From Lewinellaceae bacterium (GTDB lineage Bacteria > Bacteroidota > Bacteroidia > Chitinophagales > Saprospiraceae): DNA of 64,000 nucleotides. Each line of letters opens with the position of its first letter. Position 1 is the stretch's first letter. Below the pieces are notes generated by a model. The model searched no databases, was not told the origin of the DNA, and worked only from the letters and a program-made list of their open reading frames with translations. This document shows positions 52,001 to 60,134 of this stretch, piece by piece. Position numbers and translations under genes: made by a program. The stretch covers positions 3,365,001-3,429,000 of the forward strand of contig JACJXX010000001.1 in the NCBI GenBank assembly GCA_020636435.1, in the 5' to 3' direction.

Positions 52001-54918
52001 GCTTCCTGTTCTACAATGATCAAGGACATGTTGTTGCTGGGTTGCAGGAAAATTGAGCCAGCGAAGTCGAGCGATAAATTTCCTCCCGCAGCAATTGAGA
52101 CATTATTCTTAATCTCCAAATACTGGCTGTTGCCAAGGTCATATAACAAAGCACCCAGCGTGCCAACCCAGTTCTGGCTGTTGGGATTGTGTATGAAGGC
52201 CGAAACGGTGTTTGTTTCTCCAGTGCAGAAAGGAGTTGGATGGGTAATATCACTGGCGAGCTCTAATTGAAGGCCCGGGCCCGGATTGTCCTGGAAGATA
52301 ACCGACCGCGGCCCTGCCCAGGGGCCCCAACTACCGTCTATGTTTTTTGCCCGAACTCTCCAGTATAACGTCCCCGGCCCACCGGCCGGCAGAGTGAAGA
52401 AGGCTAAGTCATAGGTTTCTTCATCTACCACTGGAGGATCGAAATTCGGATCTCCATCGATCTGAAGATGATAGGTGTCAAAACAAGAAATGTCACTGTC
52501 ATCGATATCCCATTGCAGGGTTGGGATTTCCGATACGGAGTACACCGTCATATCCGGCGGGGCCATCAGGGTGACGGGAATCAAGGGGCAACTACCACCG
52601 GTGCAATTGGCTGGGTTTACAACCGGATAATTGGCGTTACAAGAGGTATTGGCTACATCTTCGACGGCCACATAAATGCTTTGCGAGACGTCAAAGGGCC
52701 CGAAAGTATAAGTGCCTGGGGTTACGCCACTTTGATTTCCCATTGTGCTGGTGGGAACGGTAAAAAGGTCGTAAGAATGGCCGGCATCTCCGGTGAAGGC
52801 AACTTCCAGATTGAATGTATTGCTCCCTATACAGGTAGGCGTTACATCCGTGATCGTCACCGAACAATTCGTACAATCCGGCCCCGTTACCAATTCATCA
52901 TCCGCACAGGTGAGGTCGGCTTCATCTTCCACAAATACCTGTACATCTTGCCCTGAAGCAAAATTCGAGAAGTGGAAAGGCCCATCGCCAGGCGTTTGAT
53001 TGGTGAAAACCGATGATTGGGGTACGGTATAAAGTTTATAGGTGTGGCCGGCTACCCCGGTAAAGCCTGCCTGTATTTCGTAATTGTTCTCATTGAGACA
53101 AATAGTGGCACTGGAGCTGATGATGGTAGGGGGAGTGCAGGCTGGAGGGCAGGGCGGGCAATCCGGGCCGCCGCAGTCGATGCCGGTTTCGTCGCCGTTT
53201 TGGAGGTTGTCGGTGCAGGTGGGGCAGCCGTAGCTGATGGTCGTTATTGTTGCTGTACAGTTATTAAAGGCACCGGTGATTGTAATATCTACTGAGGAAG
53301 TAGAATAGTTTCCAAGAAGATTAAACTGCAACGGTGTTCCAATAGGATAAACGTTATCATAAGTGAAATTTGATGAGCCATCATTGATAATGTACCTCCC
53401 TTTGGGAGCATAAAATTCAAGTAATATTTTATAGGTTCCATCTGCATCACAAATAGGGATGGCACTGCTGATAATGAGTTCGTTATTTACGCTGGTGCAA
53501 GCCGGGTCGCTGGAACCTTCCAGCTGGCTCACGCCCAGGCTGATGGGGTCGAGCCATGGGCGTAGTTTTCGCCTGTCGTCTAAATTTTGGTTATTTCCCC
53601 AAGAATACGCCAAGGCCCCAAAAAGGACATAGTAAGGAAAGTCCGCACAATAATTAAACCCTGGAGGAGGAAGCATAAGATCTCCATTCTGGAATATAGT
53701 TACCCCTCGGAGTTGCCCATATACATACTTGAAATTATTATGTATTCCCAATAACGGACCGCCTGAGGAGCCTCCTTCCACTACCCCTGACAAATTATTC
53801 AACATTTCAGTGGCGTAATCAGCATGTGTACTTGTAACGTACCCGAATGGGTTGGATAAGGCAGTTATCTTTTTGATATCACCGCCTGGATGGTGAATGG
53901 TAACCGCTGAACTCGGCGTCATTTCCTCACTATTCCACCCATTGAAATATACGTTACTGGCAGGAATTGCTGCAAGCCTCAGCAACGCAAAATCCGATTC
54001 GGGAGCATTTGCAAGTACAATATCTCCACTCGTAGCAATTTCGGTTGGTGGAACAGATGGATTATTACAATCCTGGCTCTCATACCCCCAATAAAACATC
54101 CAGTCGCTAATAGAATTGCTCGTCACAGCATCAGCCCCGACATTTTCCAATAAGTGATTAGCTGTCAAAACTAAGGCGGCTCCATCTTGCCTGGTGTTAT
54201 TGATCAATGTACCAGAACCCCAACCCCAATTGCCTACCGCAACTCTAACTATCCCGTCCTTCTCCTCCTGCCAATTGTTTCCTAATGAACAATTGATGTT
54301 TATATGACACCCTTGTGCATCACCAAAGCCTCTGGCATGATCCTGCAGCCCCTTTATATACCGATAAGCATGTACAACTTTTGAAATGACCACTTTTGCA
54401 GTTTCGATCTCCGAATTTTCCAGTTTCAACTCCAAAATGGAAAAGTCACCCTTGACAAGTTGAGTGGCAAACTTTAATGACTCTTTATTATTTCTATAGG
54501 TAAACGCCCCAATTTTCTCTGTTTTATCCTCATTGTAGACAAACAGCCTACCACTTGGAGGGAGAAAAAATTCGCTGAAGACTAAATCGATGGCTAAAGC
54601 TCCTCGGCTTTCTACAGCTAACCTGCAAAGGGAATAGCCATTCTCCAAATCCGTCCATATGCCCTCCTCTTTTAGATCGATCTCCACTTCAAATGGATAT
54701 CCAAACCTGACTGGCCGAGGCAATTTATCATTTATCTCATCATCATCCTGGATTTGCCTGAAATCGAGTTCTGGCATCGTTATTACTGGCACCTGCTCCA
54801 TACTCATTCCTCTATCAAAGGAAGGAGGCACTCCTCCCTCACTAATCTGTCCCCACCCAAAAGGTGCCGACAACAATAACAGTACAAAAGCAACACATTG
54901 CCCATAAACCTTCTTCAT
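43036..54918 (-). CDS. Giant secreted multidomain serine protease/adhesin with T9SS tail
   Basis: The ATG at 54918 gives 3960 residues with a signal peptide (KVYGQCVAFVLLLLSAPFGWGQ). About 205-480 is a trypsin-like, lysyl-endopeptidase-type protease: His in LTANHLLEN (near 255), Asp in ESDFALLRL (near 309), Ser in EGGSSGGPLLG (near 385). Then come Cys-rich linkers of the form CSDGIQNGDETGIDCGG-CPPC (five or more copies), fibronectin III domains, CARDB-like domains, YCF48/BNR-like repeats (GWAVG...ILKTTNGG, about 1500-1785), an FG-GAP/VCBS region (about 2050-2420), two CARDB plus beta-helix modules, a MopE-type segment (CDDADNNCNGYTDTDDP), thrombospondin type 3 repeats (DPDNDNDGDGVCGDVDPC, about 3690-3770) and a Por secretion tail (LYPNPATRELNIQV...TKRLIVNR). 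It should be exported through T9SS and anchored or released at the surface. Acidic Asp-rich repeats imply calcium binding. Confidence 0.92.
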   Translation of the reverse strand: MKKVYGQCVAFVLLLLSAPFGWGQISEGGVPPSFDRGMSMEQVPVITMPELDFRQIQDDDEINDKLPRPVRFGYPFEVEIDLKEEGIWTDLENGYSLCRLAVESRGALAIDLVFSEFFLPPSGRLFVYNEDKTEKIGAFTYRNNKESLKFATQLVKGDFSILELKLENSEIETAKVVISKVVHAYRYIKGLQDHARGFGDAQGCHININCSLGNNWQEEKDGIVRVAVGNWGWGSGTLINNTRQDGAALVLTANHLLENVGADAVTSNSISDWMFYWGYESQDCNNPSVPPTEIATSGDIVLANAPESDFALLRLAAIPASNVYFNGWNSEEMTPSSAVTIHHPGGDIKKITALSNPFGYVTSTHADYATEMLNNLSGVVEGGSSGGPLLGIHNNFKYVYGQLRGVTIFQNGDLMLPPPGFNYCADFPYYVLFGALAYSWGNNQNLDDRRKLRPWLDPISLGVSQLEGSSDPACTSVNNELIISSAIPICDADGTYKILLEFYAPKGRYIINDGSSNFTYDNVYPIGTPLQFNLLGNYSTSSVDITITGAFNNCTATITTISYGCPTCTDNLQNGDETGIDCGGPDCPPCPPACTPPTIISSSATICLNENNYEIQAGFTGVAGHTYKLYTVPQSSVFTNQTPGDGPFHFSNFASGQDVQVFVEDEADLTCADDELVTGPDCTNCSVTITDVTPTCIGSNTFNLEVAFTGDAGHSYDLFTVPTSTMGNQSGVTPGTYTFGPFDVSQSIYVAVEDVANTSCNANYPVVNPANCTGGSCPLIPVTLMAPPDMTVYSVSEIPTLQWDIDDSDISCFDTYHLQIDGDPNFDPPVVDEETYDLAFFTLPAGGPGTLYWRVRAKNIDGSWGPWAGPRSVIFQDNPGPGLQLELASDITHPTPFCTGETNTVSAFIHNPNSQNWVGTLGALLYDLGNSQYLEIKNNVSIAAGGNLSLDFAGSIFLQPSNNMSLIIVEQEAGASLAELVLDGLYDNYIAVTVANCAPSCAIPTNLSTVVATSYNATISWVDVPEAINYGLIWREAGASQVSGGQVISGSQNSFQITGLEPGTAYEWQVKSYCEAGVSSAYSARQPFSTTMPPCGPPFNLQEETITGTYCKVSWTPDNNSSSHLLYWRRAGTVQWNIDGSISGNQSELFGLQPNTDYEWQIRSRCIPSEISLLSPVQTFTTTAQGCPDFELVDLQILSTTADEVTFSVTVANIGTEPGYVGGDALNPNGITYIQFHFSTDEIIGNADDSAAGGGEFFGESSGYVVMGTSTTNTYTLQRPEPCYGYLVATYDFIGGVTECNETNNADIQPFAALWPAPQSLTTSEITDQSARLEWDMVSGQPYRARYRQVGSTSWTYSPTFLESFNWWNVSGLSPCSAYEWQVSINCYAIGDYWSDLDFFSTECISCSELIAPADGAMGASADQDLSWTAADGSPSGYRLTVETSPGFGNILNNVDVGNVTNYALDPLPYNATIYVSVHPYYPFQTQQDCPQMSFQVEAAPSDCSWNLQNSSVTDYLTDIYMVNNQVGYAVGTYWRILKTADGGANWTSLYSIGSFESWAAVHFIDENTGWVSGTGGAIWKTEDGGANWTPQSTNTSSYIRDLAFSNANTGWAVGENGLILKTTNGGVSWETQNSPTFELLNAVSFVDESYGWAVGFSGTIIKTADGGITWNSLSSGTTSYLRGVHFVNSSVGWAVGGGNTLLKTVDGGISWQAQSAGSTSGFSACYFSDVNLGWVVGQLGAVFNTMNGGQSWQQENNPETVTFNEITQVQTGERWMVGADGKIVYSDCFATGVSTPGCTDPTAHNFNPNATEDDGSCQTCSDGIQNGDETGIDCGGLDCPPCPSLTTTWPSNPCLETGSPQIITWSASNSITAVQIEYCQVGGACYPIVSTTPNDGIFSWTVNGANGTGDYFIRISSAADPSITSDGAVFQISNDCTPPSCGDNTCDPSEDCQSCPEDCPPCPTADPSLVSLSSNQIQIQYAGPVDGTSLTTASLRIWGGETGLRTGTYAAAGSLATFTADEPFRPGELLHIVALSTVQYSGGSAAPAYSWIRQAPATNPTPPYFANIANTGIVLPAAAYANAYQFLALDLNRDGRQDLLYRYHASNGASTNVLVYLRNPDNSFAAPATYSNSASYSVLSWAPDLNNDGYPDLLIMHNVPSQVQVRLNDGAGAFGNAAYYPVTNYCNGVTYCDVDLDGDLDVLAYAGNASLPANTVSILINNGDGTFQPQQTISTGVFSSSLVPADVDNDGDMDLLYTSNTAYNSTPAFRVFLNDGAGTFSLNTNELNPALRYILGAFDYNEDGIVDILSSRPGLEVHQANSTLPWTLSNPATLDNYSGRTYTGDLDSDGDLDVISPNRYDGASWNNLPMQYFLNDGNGGFSGVTTNQILPNGQSGLSDYDGDGDLDIFYVENGAVYVALNGPLPLPLCSNLVDPANGAMDVPVNAGLAWAAADGAVGYRLTAGTSPGGTDILDNVDVGDVTAYDPGPLPYNAAIYVTVTPYNSAGDAAACAEESFMTAGCPDMVLENLSYNNGVLYVEFTNIGTALADLTRTEAKFSYSPDGNPTTAYATQTGFGDFGPYLATGESWVLNINVDPNYNNYPYFVGQVDFFDEIAECDETNNISVFALTLGCTDPSAHNYNPNANSDDGSCETCSDGIQNGDETGVDCGGFLCNPCPCTTVVTNTNDSGPGSLREAINCANSNPGPGLITFDISGSGPFVIQVPVNAPLPNLTDDATVIDATTQPNYSPGLIEVALASQSSVMGFTIGADNCEIYGLKITGFYTGIRMTQLFGASRTVYIGAPGKGNVFYNNVQGVGIYGEIPRAIVQSNEFYGDFSMDFTGVHTQGNDNVIGGNDPTEGNIIHDLKFGVYYANVNSTNVASRKNQFYCNTIPIIGPSSTTTAPPQVLVSTTTLISGTASPNSTVEVFYADNTCSADPCQGRDFIAETTSDGNGNWSVQGSFVAGSAATATAKSGNLHTSRFASCQDITLLCPDLAIENLTYDNGALHAEVTNVGTAQADLSGININFSYSPDGNPTSSFAGQLQFGGFGPYLNPGESHILSGNVGLNYNNYPNFVAQVDVFDEMAECDETNNITVFALTLGCTNPDAHNYDPDVNSENGSCETCEDGVLNGDETDIDCGGASCAPCVCATIVTSTSDSGPGSLREAINCANSNAGPDVISFGIPGASPHIISLASALPTITDDNTVIDATLNGYSLGDIVLEGSSSSGDGVIMVQSNSGFELYGMVVRQGQYRGLNLINCSNFIIGAPGKPNSIYNNGQAWQNAENVFVADANSGTIQNNRIGVTEAFAMGNDNPNVGLTVYGQDVLIGGSRAMGEGNTMGGNVHHNLLMRGSPLLNGPLSNNITAQGNDIGTGPNGTEDYGALNGIYVFGDNEFFKIGGDNSDFSNRIAFNSYGVSREHGISTVQITKNLIYCNNIGMKDWETSYTYPNISTATTIEITGISNAGDIIEVFANDDASCPGFLCQGKNYLGNAVADASGNWSLSGTFSPGARVIATATDGNNNTSEFSNCLEVIECTDIWYLDADDDSFGNPDVSQIACIQPPNYVANNQDCDDANPAIHPNATEVCDDADNNCNGYTDTDDPELVDNTPPDAACADFTAQLDATGNAAIAATDIDGGSEDACGIASSTVAPNAFGCSELGDHVVTLTVTDHTGLISTCTATVTVQGPDADGDGVCDSGDPCPFDPDNDNDGDGVCGDVDPCPNDPDNDIDGDGFCGDVDNCPFDANPSQYDLDADGIGDACDPLVYIGEVATNLSDYIENIGLNSSVELAVTRRLDLAVSRFCNYSSPGPAISSLNNLIAYVQYQSGNNIPPADADYILAQLQALIDAINAGTVQCGSGNLRSAPGASAGETSAGIQLVLYPNPATRELNIQVAGLETDARLAIFDKLGRQVWVADMEAGQTRLQVALEENRYANGLYLVRLAAAEKTVTKRLIVNR

Positions 54919-55329
54919 AACCAAATATTTAAAATGAATCAGAGAAATGCTTTATAAAAAATAACAAAAGCCACTCTGGAAAAGGAAAACCTCATCCAGG
55001 CAGCAGCATTTGACAGCATAGCAGTAAGAGCCCGTAAACGGGCCGGATAACAATAGCTTTTGGGATCAAACAGCCACCCAAATAGAAATCCATCCCATAA
55101 AAAAAAGAAAAATATCCGAAGCAATACCCCCCTTCCCAAACCAACACTGCTTTAAAGTACACGAAGCCCGGTTTTCTAACCACGAGATTGCCGGCAACCC
55201 TTTGGAGGGGCAAAAAACGGCAGGAAAAAGCCCGGTTTAACCTCCCAAACGGGCAGCAAAACGGCTCCGCCCGCTATCCCAAAAAACCAATTCTCTGATT
55301 TCCCTTATTTTTATGCCAAAGCCCGAAAT
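54919..55329. promoter_or_regulatory. Divergent promoter region between the giant gene and the propeller kinase
   Basis: A spacer of about 410 bases, purine/pyrimidine skewed, with a GCCCGGTTT / AAACGGGC type stem near 55231-55256. No gene or recognisable operator was found; promoter content is inferred from the divergent starts. Confidence 0.35.
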
Positions 55330-58300
55330 ATGATAAAACCATGCTGCCATCCACCCTGGCTCCTCCTTGCCCTAGCTTTGTTATTGGCTCCCATGCTGAG
55401 GGCCCAATACCACCTCACCAAAACCTACGCCGTACAAGACGGCCTGCCCTTCACCGAAGTGGGCTACTGCCTGGTCAGCCAGGACGGCTACCTCTACCTG
55501 ACGACCACCACCGGCCACCGGCTCGTCTTCGACGGCTTTGCATTCCGGGAATTCAGCGAAGGGGAAACGGTTCAGGATTTCTCCGCCGCCCGATTCCTCA
55601 CCGAAGATCAGCATGGGGTGTGGATGCTGGTTGGGGAGAACCTGTATCTGTACCAGGGCCTGGAGGAGACAAAAGTAGACGTGCCGGCGTTAAAAAACCG
55701 CTTCCTGGACGAAACCGACAACCGGCTGATCCTGATCGATGCGGAAAACCAATTCTGGGCTTTTGACCCGAAAACCCAACGTTTTGAACGCCAACCCGAT
55801 AGCGCGTCCGGAAGGATGGCTCCTGAGAAAGGCTTCCAATTCAGTGTAATCGCCAAATTTGGAAAATACTGGGAAATAGCAGCTGATATTAAAAAGGGCG
55901 AAAAGCGGATTTATGAGTCAGAGGCAGGGCTTAAGGGGAGAAAGGTATTGCCAATACCAAAGAATTGGGGAGAGTTCTACCCGCTCAGCGCCGAAAGCTA
56001 CCTGCTCAACCTGTTCGAAAGTGACAGCGACCCTGGCAACTTGAAAATCTACGTTTATCATTCAGGCAAGAGGGCTCCCCTGAAAGGCAGGGACTGGATG
56101 GGCCGCCGACGAGAGTTTGTCAACTACACTTTCAACTCATTCAGGGATAAGGTTTTTATGTACGGCCGGCCGCCGCCCGGCATCGCTCAATCTAACGACG
56201 AGATGGAGATTTGGGAGATTCTTCCTTCCGGGCAGGCGGTATTCCGGGCCCGCTTCCTCTTGTCAGCTGATTTGAAAGCCATAAGAATACAGATGGACGC
56301 CGCCGGCAACTTCTGGATGCCATCCCAAAGCGGGCTGGTGAAGGTGTTGCCCGCCTTTCTGGGTTGTTTCGAAAGCAACCCCAACATGGCGGGCGGCCTG
56401 CACGTCATCAACGAGGACTCCGAGGGCAATATCTGGTTCGGGTTTTACCGCCATGGCTTTTCCAAATTCGATGGAGACAGAATCGTTCAGGTACCTCCTC
56501 CTCCTTCCTTTCCTGCTCTTCACCTCATGCCGGGAAGCTGGAAGGATGAAGAGGGCTATATGTATTTTTTTAATGAGATCAGCAATCGTTACGGTTTTTT
56601 CAAGACCAACGGGCGGCAGTGGAAGGGAAACCCCGAGGGAGAGCGGATGACCGGAGGCTATTTTTACCCTTTGTCCAATGGAAGGCAATTGGCCCTGGGC
56701 TTGTATGCTTATAAGGGGCTCGGATTGATGGATTATCCCTTCGAACCGGGAAACCCCATCCGGTTTATCGATTCGCATAAGGGCATGCTGCTCGCTAACG
56801 TGAATACCATTGCAGAAGACAGCAACCGGAGGCTCTGGCTCGGCAAGATAGCCCAGGGCGCCGGCATTTTCGACCCCGGGCTGGACACCGCTGTCACCTG
56901 GGAGATACAAAATGAAGGAGACATCGAGGCCATCAGCTCGCTGATCGACTCCCGGGGCAACTTGTGGCTGGGCAGCATGCAGGGCCTCGCTTTCCTGCCA
57001 GGCCCGGAAAATTTTGATTACCTGCACCGGAACATCAACGATTACGTGGAGCGCTTGTCACTCCCCGAAACCGGCGGGGGCATTGTCACTTTCTTGAAAG
57101 AACACCGGGGCTACCTCTGTTTTGGCGACAACCACGGGTTTGGCCTGCTGAACCTCGACCGCTACTACCGGAACCCCCAAAACCCCAGGGTTCACTATTT
57201 TAATACCATCAATTACCTGCCGGGAGGGTCCTCCGAGCAAAATACGGTTTTAATTGACGGCTCCGGCCGCATTTGGATGGGCAACGACCAGGGGGCCATC
57301 CGTCTGGACCTGGACCGCCTCGTCCTGGACACCAGCTCGATTTACCTGGATTCGCTCCACTTTTTTTATGGCAGAAACGAGCAGTCCGGCGCAGTCGGCG
57401 GCTTCCTGAACCTGCCCCGCGGCCAGCGCAACCTGTCCTTCTATTGGAGTTCCACCTTCGACCGGCAGCTCGCCCCCAACCGCTGGCTCAGCTACCGCCT
57501 CATCCTGGCCAGCGGCGATACGCTGCAACAAAGCGATTACCTGCTGGCGCAACAGGCCAACCTGGGCTACATCCCGCCCGGCAAGCACCGGCTGGAGTTT
57601 ACCCTTTACAAAGACAACCAGATAGCCGAACAAAGAACCGTCCGCCTGGCCATCCCCAAAAACCTGGAAGATGCCTGGTGGTTCTGGGCCCTGATCAGCG
57701 GCTTTTTGCTGTTCGCCGGGGGCAGCATCCTGTGGCTGGTTTATACCAAGAGACGGCAGCAACAGCGCTATGAACTGGCCACGGAAAAACTCAAGCGGGA
57801 AAAAGAGGAGCTGCAGGTGCAGGCCATCACCAGCTCCCTCAACCCGCATTTTCTGAACAACACCCTGCACCTGGTGCAGGCCAAACTCCGCAATGATGAA
57901 ATTGCCAGCGAAGCCATCGGCAAACTGGCGGAAAACATCCGGGCCGTTTTTCAGAAAAGCCGGAACAGCGAAGCTTTCCACAGCCTGAAGGAGGAAATGA
58001 CCCTGGTGCAGAATTACCTCTCCATTCAGGCCCGGCGCTTCGAGGGCCGTTACCGTTTTATGCTGCCCCCGGAAGAGGATTTGCTGCACTGCCGGCACAT
58101 CATGGTGCCCCTGATGCAGGTACTCATCCATACGGAGAACGCCATCGAACGGGGCCTGCGCAACCGCAAGGAAAGCACGTTCCTGCGGGTTGCCCTGGAA
58201 GATGAGGGCCACCATTTGAAGATCGTTGTTGAAGACGACGGCATCGGTTATTCCAATGCCATAAAAAGGAACATCAGGGGGACCCAACAGGGCACCCGGA

Positions 58301-58485
58301 TGCTGGCCAGCCTGCACGAGATATTTAATGCCCGCAACGTGAGAAAAATCATCAGCGCCATTGAAGATAATATTTACATTAACCCCCATACCGGCCAAGG
58401 CTACGGTACGCGCATAAGCATTCTCATACCAAAACAATTCAATTATGAGCTCGAAACCGATAGAGGTACTGGTGGTGGAAGATGA
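55330..58485 (+). CDS. Propeller sensor histidine kinase, LytS-type
   Basis: A 1051-residue membrane kinase. Signal peptide (WLLLALALLLAPMLRAQ), then propeller repeats (YAVQDGLPFTEVGYCLVSQDG, GNFWMPSQSGLVKV, GNIWFGFYRHGFSKFDG, RRLWLGKIAQGAGIFD, GNLWLGSMQGLAF, GRIWMGNDQGAIRLD), a Y_Y_Y-like domain, one membrane helix near 780-800 (WWFWALISGFLLFAGGSILWL) and a coiled coil. The kinase part is His_kinase class: SLNPHFLNNTLHLVQ (near 837), HTENAIERGLRNR near 932 and VEDDGIGYSNA near 967. The overlap of 41 bases with the following LytTR regulator strongly implies a cognate pair. The frequent ENAxKHG motif is ENAIERG here, a mild deviation. Confidence 0.92.
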   Translation: MIKPCCHPPWLLLALALLLAPMLRAQYHLTKTYAVQDGLPFTEVGYCLVSQDGYLYLTTTTGHRLVFDGFAFREFSEGETVQDFSAARFLTEDQHGVWMLVGENLYLYQGLEETKVDVPALKNRFLDETDNRLILIDAENQFWAFDPKTQRFERQPDSASGRMAPEKGFQFSVIAKFGKYWEIAADIKKGEKRIYESEAGLKGRKVLPIPKNWGEFYPLSAESYLLNLFESDSDPGNLKIYVYHSGKRAPLKGRDWMGRRREFVNYTFNSFRDKVFMYGRPPPGIAQSNDEMEIWEILPSGQAVFRARFLLSADLKAIRIQMDAAGNFWMPSQSGLVKVLPAFLGCFESNPNMAGGLHVINEDSEGNIWFGFYRHGFSKFDGDRIVQVPPPPSFPALHLMPGSWKDEEGYMYFFNEISNRYGFFKTNGRQWKGNPEGERMTGGYFYPLSNGRQLALGLYAYKGLGLMDYPFEPGNPIRFIDSHKGMLLANVNTIAEDSNRRLWLGKIAQGAGIFDPGLDTAVTWEIQNEGDIEAISSLIDSRGNLWLGSMQGLAFLPGPENFDYLHRNINDYVERLSLPETGGGIVTFLKEHRGYLCFGDNHGFGLLNLDRYYRNPQNPRVHYFNTINYLPGGSSEQNTVLIDGSGRIWMGNDQGAIRLDLDRLVLDTSSIYLDSLHFFYGRNEQSGAVGGFLNLPRGQRNLSFYWSSTFDRQLAPNRWLSYRLILASGDTLQQSDYLLAQQANLGYIPPGKHRLEFTLYKDNQIAEQRTVRLAIPKNLEDAWWFWALISGFLLFAGGSILWLVYTKRRQQQRYELATEKLKREKEELQVQAITSSLNPHFLNNTLHLVQAKLRNDEIASEAIGKLAENIRAVFQKSRNSEAFHSLKEEMTLVQNYLSIQARRFEGRYRFMLPPEEDLLHCRHIMVPLMQVLIHTENAIERGLRNRKESTFLRVALEDEGHHLKIVVEDDGIGYSNAIKRNIRGTQQGTRMLASLHEIFNARNVRKIISAIEDNIYINPHTGQGYGTRISILIPKQFNYELETDRGTGGGR

Positions 58486-59197
58486 ACCTATGTTGTTGGA
58501 GGAACTGGCCAAGGGGCTGGAGGAAGACCCCATGATAAAAGTATGCGGGACGGCAGAGGATGTAGACACCGCCTACGAGCTGGTAATGAGTACACGGCCC
58601 GACGCCATCTTCCTGGACATCAAACTGATCGGCGGCAATGGGTTTGATTTGCTGAACCGGCTGAAGGCCAACAACCAGAAAATACCTCCCGTCATTTTGA
58701 ATACCGGATACGAGAAATTCGAATACGCCAAAACGGCATTCAATGACTTTCACGACGAAGTTATCCATATTCTTCAGAAACCTTTTTTTGCAAACTGGGA
58801 GCATAAACGCCAGGAGTGCCTCGACGCCATCATCGCCCGCAAAGAGGGCAAGGACGGCACCCGATTGCTTACTGCCCTGGGCATTTTTTCCATTCGGAAC
58901 AAAAACCACACCTTCTTCGTCACCTTCGATGAAATTCAATATTTGGAAGTGGGCGGCGGCGGCACCGTCTTTGTCGTCACCCAGGACGGCCGGGAACTCC
59001 GCCTGAACCGGACACTGACGAACCTGCTCCAGGAATTGCCGCCCTACATCCTGCAGATCAGCCGGTACAACGCGGTCAACATTCAGTGCATCTCGTCCAT
59101 CGACCACGAAACACACCAGGTGGTTTTAAAGGATCAGGAAAGGCCGCTGGCCATCGGGGAAGGCTTTTACCCCAATTTGCTGGAATTGATAAGGTGA
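58445..59197 (+). CDS. LytTR-family response regulator
   Basis: A 250-residue regulator starting MSSKPIEVLVVEDEPMLLEE. The receiver has VEDEP, the phosphoacceptor Asp in AIFLDIKLIGGNGFDLL near 58 and a Lys in ILQKPFFANW. The LytTR domain (about 150-250) has IQYLEVGGGGTVFVVTQDGRELR and ISRYNAVNIQCISSID. It begins inside the 3' end of the kinase gene, in another frame, so translation is coupled. It probably regulates genes for surface or transport functions; the next gene is a damaged ABC permease, a common neighbour of LytTR pairs. Confidence 0.92.
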   Translation: MSSKPIEVLVVEDEPMLLEELAKGLEEDPMIKVCGTAEDVDTAYELVMSTRPDAIFLDIKLIGGNGFDLLNRLKANNQKIPPVILNTGYEKFEYAKTAFNDFHDEVIHILQKPFFANWEHKRQECLDAIIARKEGKDGTRLLTALGIFSIRNKNHTFFVTFDEIQYLEVGGGGTVFVVTQDGRELRLNRTLTNLLQELPPYILQISRYNAVNIQCISSIDHETHQVVLKDQERPLAIGEGFYPNLLELIR

Positions 59198-59359
59198 TGC
59201 TTTTTCCCGCGCATGATCAGGTTGCCCAAATTTATTTGGGTTCGAAGACGCTTTATTGCCTGGCATCAACGTTTTTTTTACGTCTCCACCGGGGACAGCG
59301 GCCGGCATTTTGTATCTTAGCTGGCCATCACCAACCCGGCTGCCCATGCTCTACAACTA

Positions 59360-59459
59360 TACTGACGCACGGCAGGTTTTGTCAGTTACAAAACCCGCCG
59401 GGTCAGCATATACTGACCTCGCGGTTTGTGCTTTGCACAAAACCAAGCGTGCGTCAGTA
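59360..59459. mobile_element. 100-bp palindromic element inserted in frame (TACTGACGCACG ends, TA duplication)
   Basis: TACTGACGCACG (59360) and CGTGCGTCAGTA (to 59459) are perfect inverted ends, flanked by TA on both sides (59358-59359 and 59460-59461). Element plus one TA is 102 bases, exactly 34 codons, with no stop in the permease frame. Removing it restores MLYNYLTAILRHI, the usual permease start. Confidence 0.85.
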
Positions 59460-60134
59460 TACCTCACCGCCATCCTCCGCCACATCCGCAAGCGGCGGAT
59501 GTCCTCTTTGATCAACATCGCCGGCCTGGCCGCCGGGCTGGCCAGCAGCATGCTCATCCTGCTCTACGTCCGCCACGAGCTGAGCTACGACCGCTATCAT
59601 GAGAAAGCAGATCGCATTTTCCGCCTTACCCGCTCCTACGATTACCCCAGCGGCTACAACCAGCGCTTCACTCGGGTGCCCGACACCTGGATCAACGAAC
59701 TGCCTCAGGCCATCCCCGGAATCGAACGGCTGTTGCGGTTGCAGGAATTCCGCACCGCCCATATCCGCGTCGGCGAGGCTAAATTCCGCGAAGAATTTGC
59801 CTTTGCCACCGACCCCTATATCTTCGATGTGTTCAGCTTTCCCTTGCTTCAGGGCGACTCCCGAACGGCGCTGGCCGAGCCCAACTCGGTAGTGCTCAGC
59901 CAAAGCGCCGCCGGGAAGTATTTTGGAGAAGAGAACCCCATGGGGCAGTCGATACAGCTGCTCGGGGAAAGCCAGGGCGAGGCGCAGGAATACCAAGTAA
60001 CGGGCGTGATGCAGGACCTGCCCTCCACTTCCCATTTCAAAATCAACCTGCTTGCCTCCTTCCGCAGCCCGGAGCAGCGCGCCGGCTGGGCCTACGCATA
60101 CCTGCTGCTGAAGCCGGAGGCTGATCCTGCGCAA

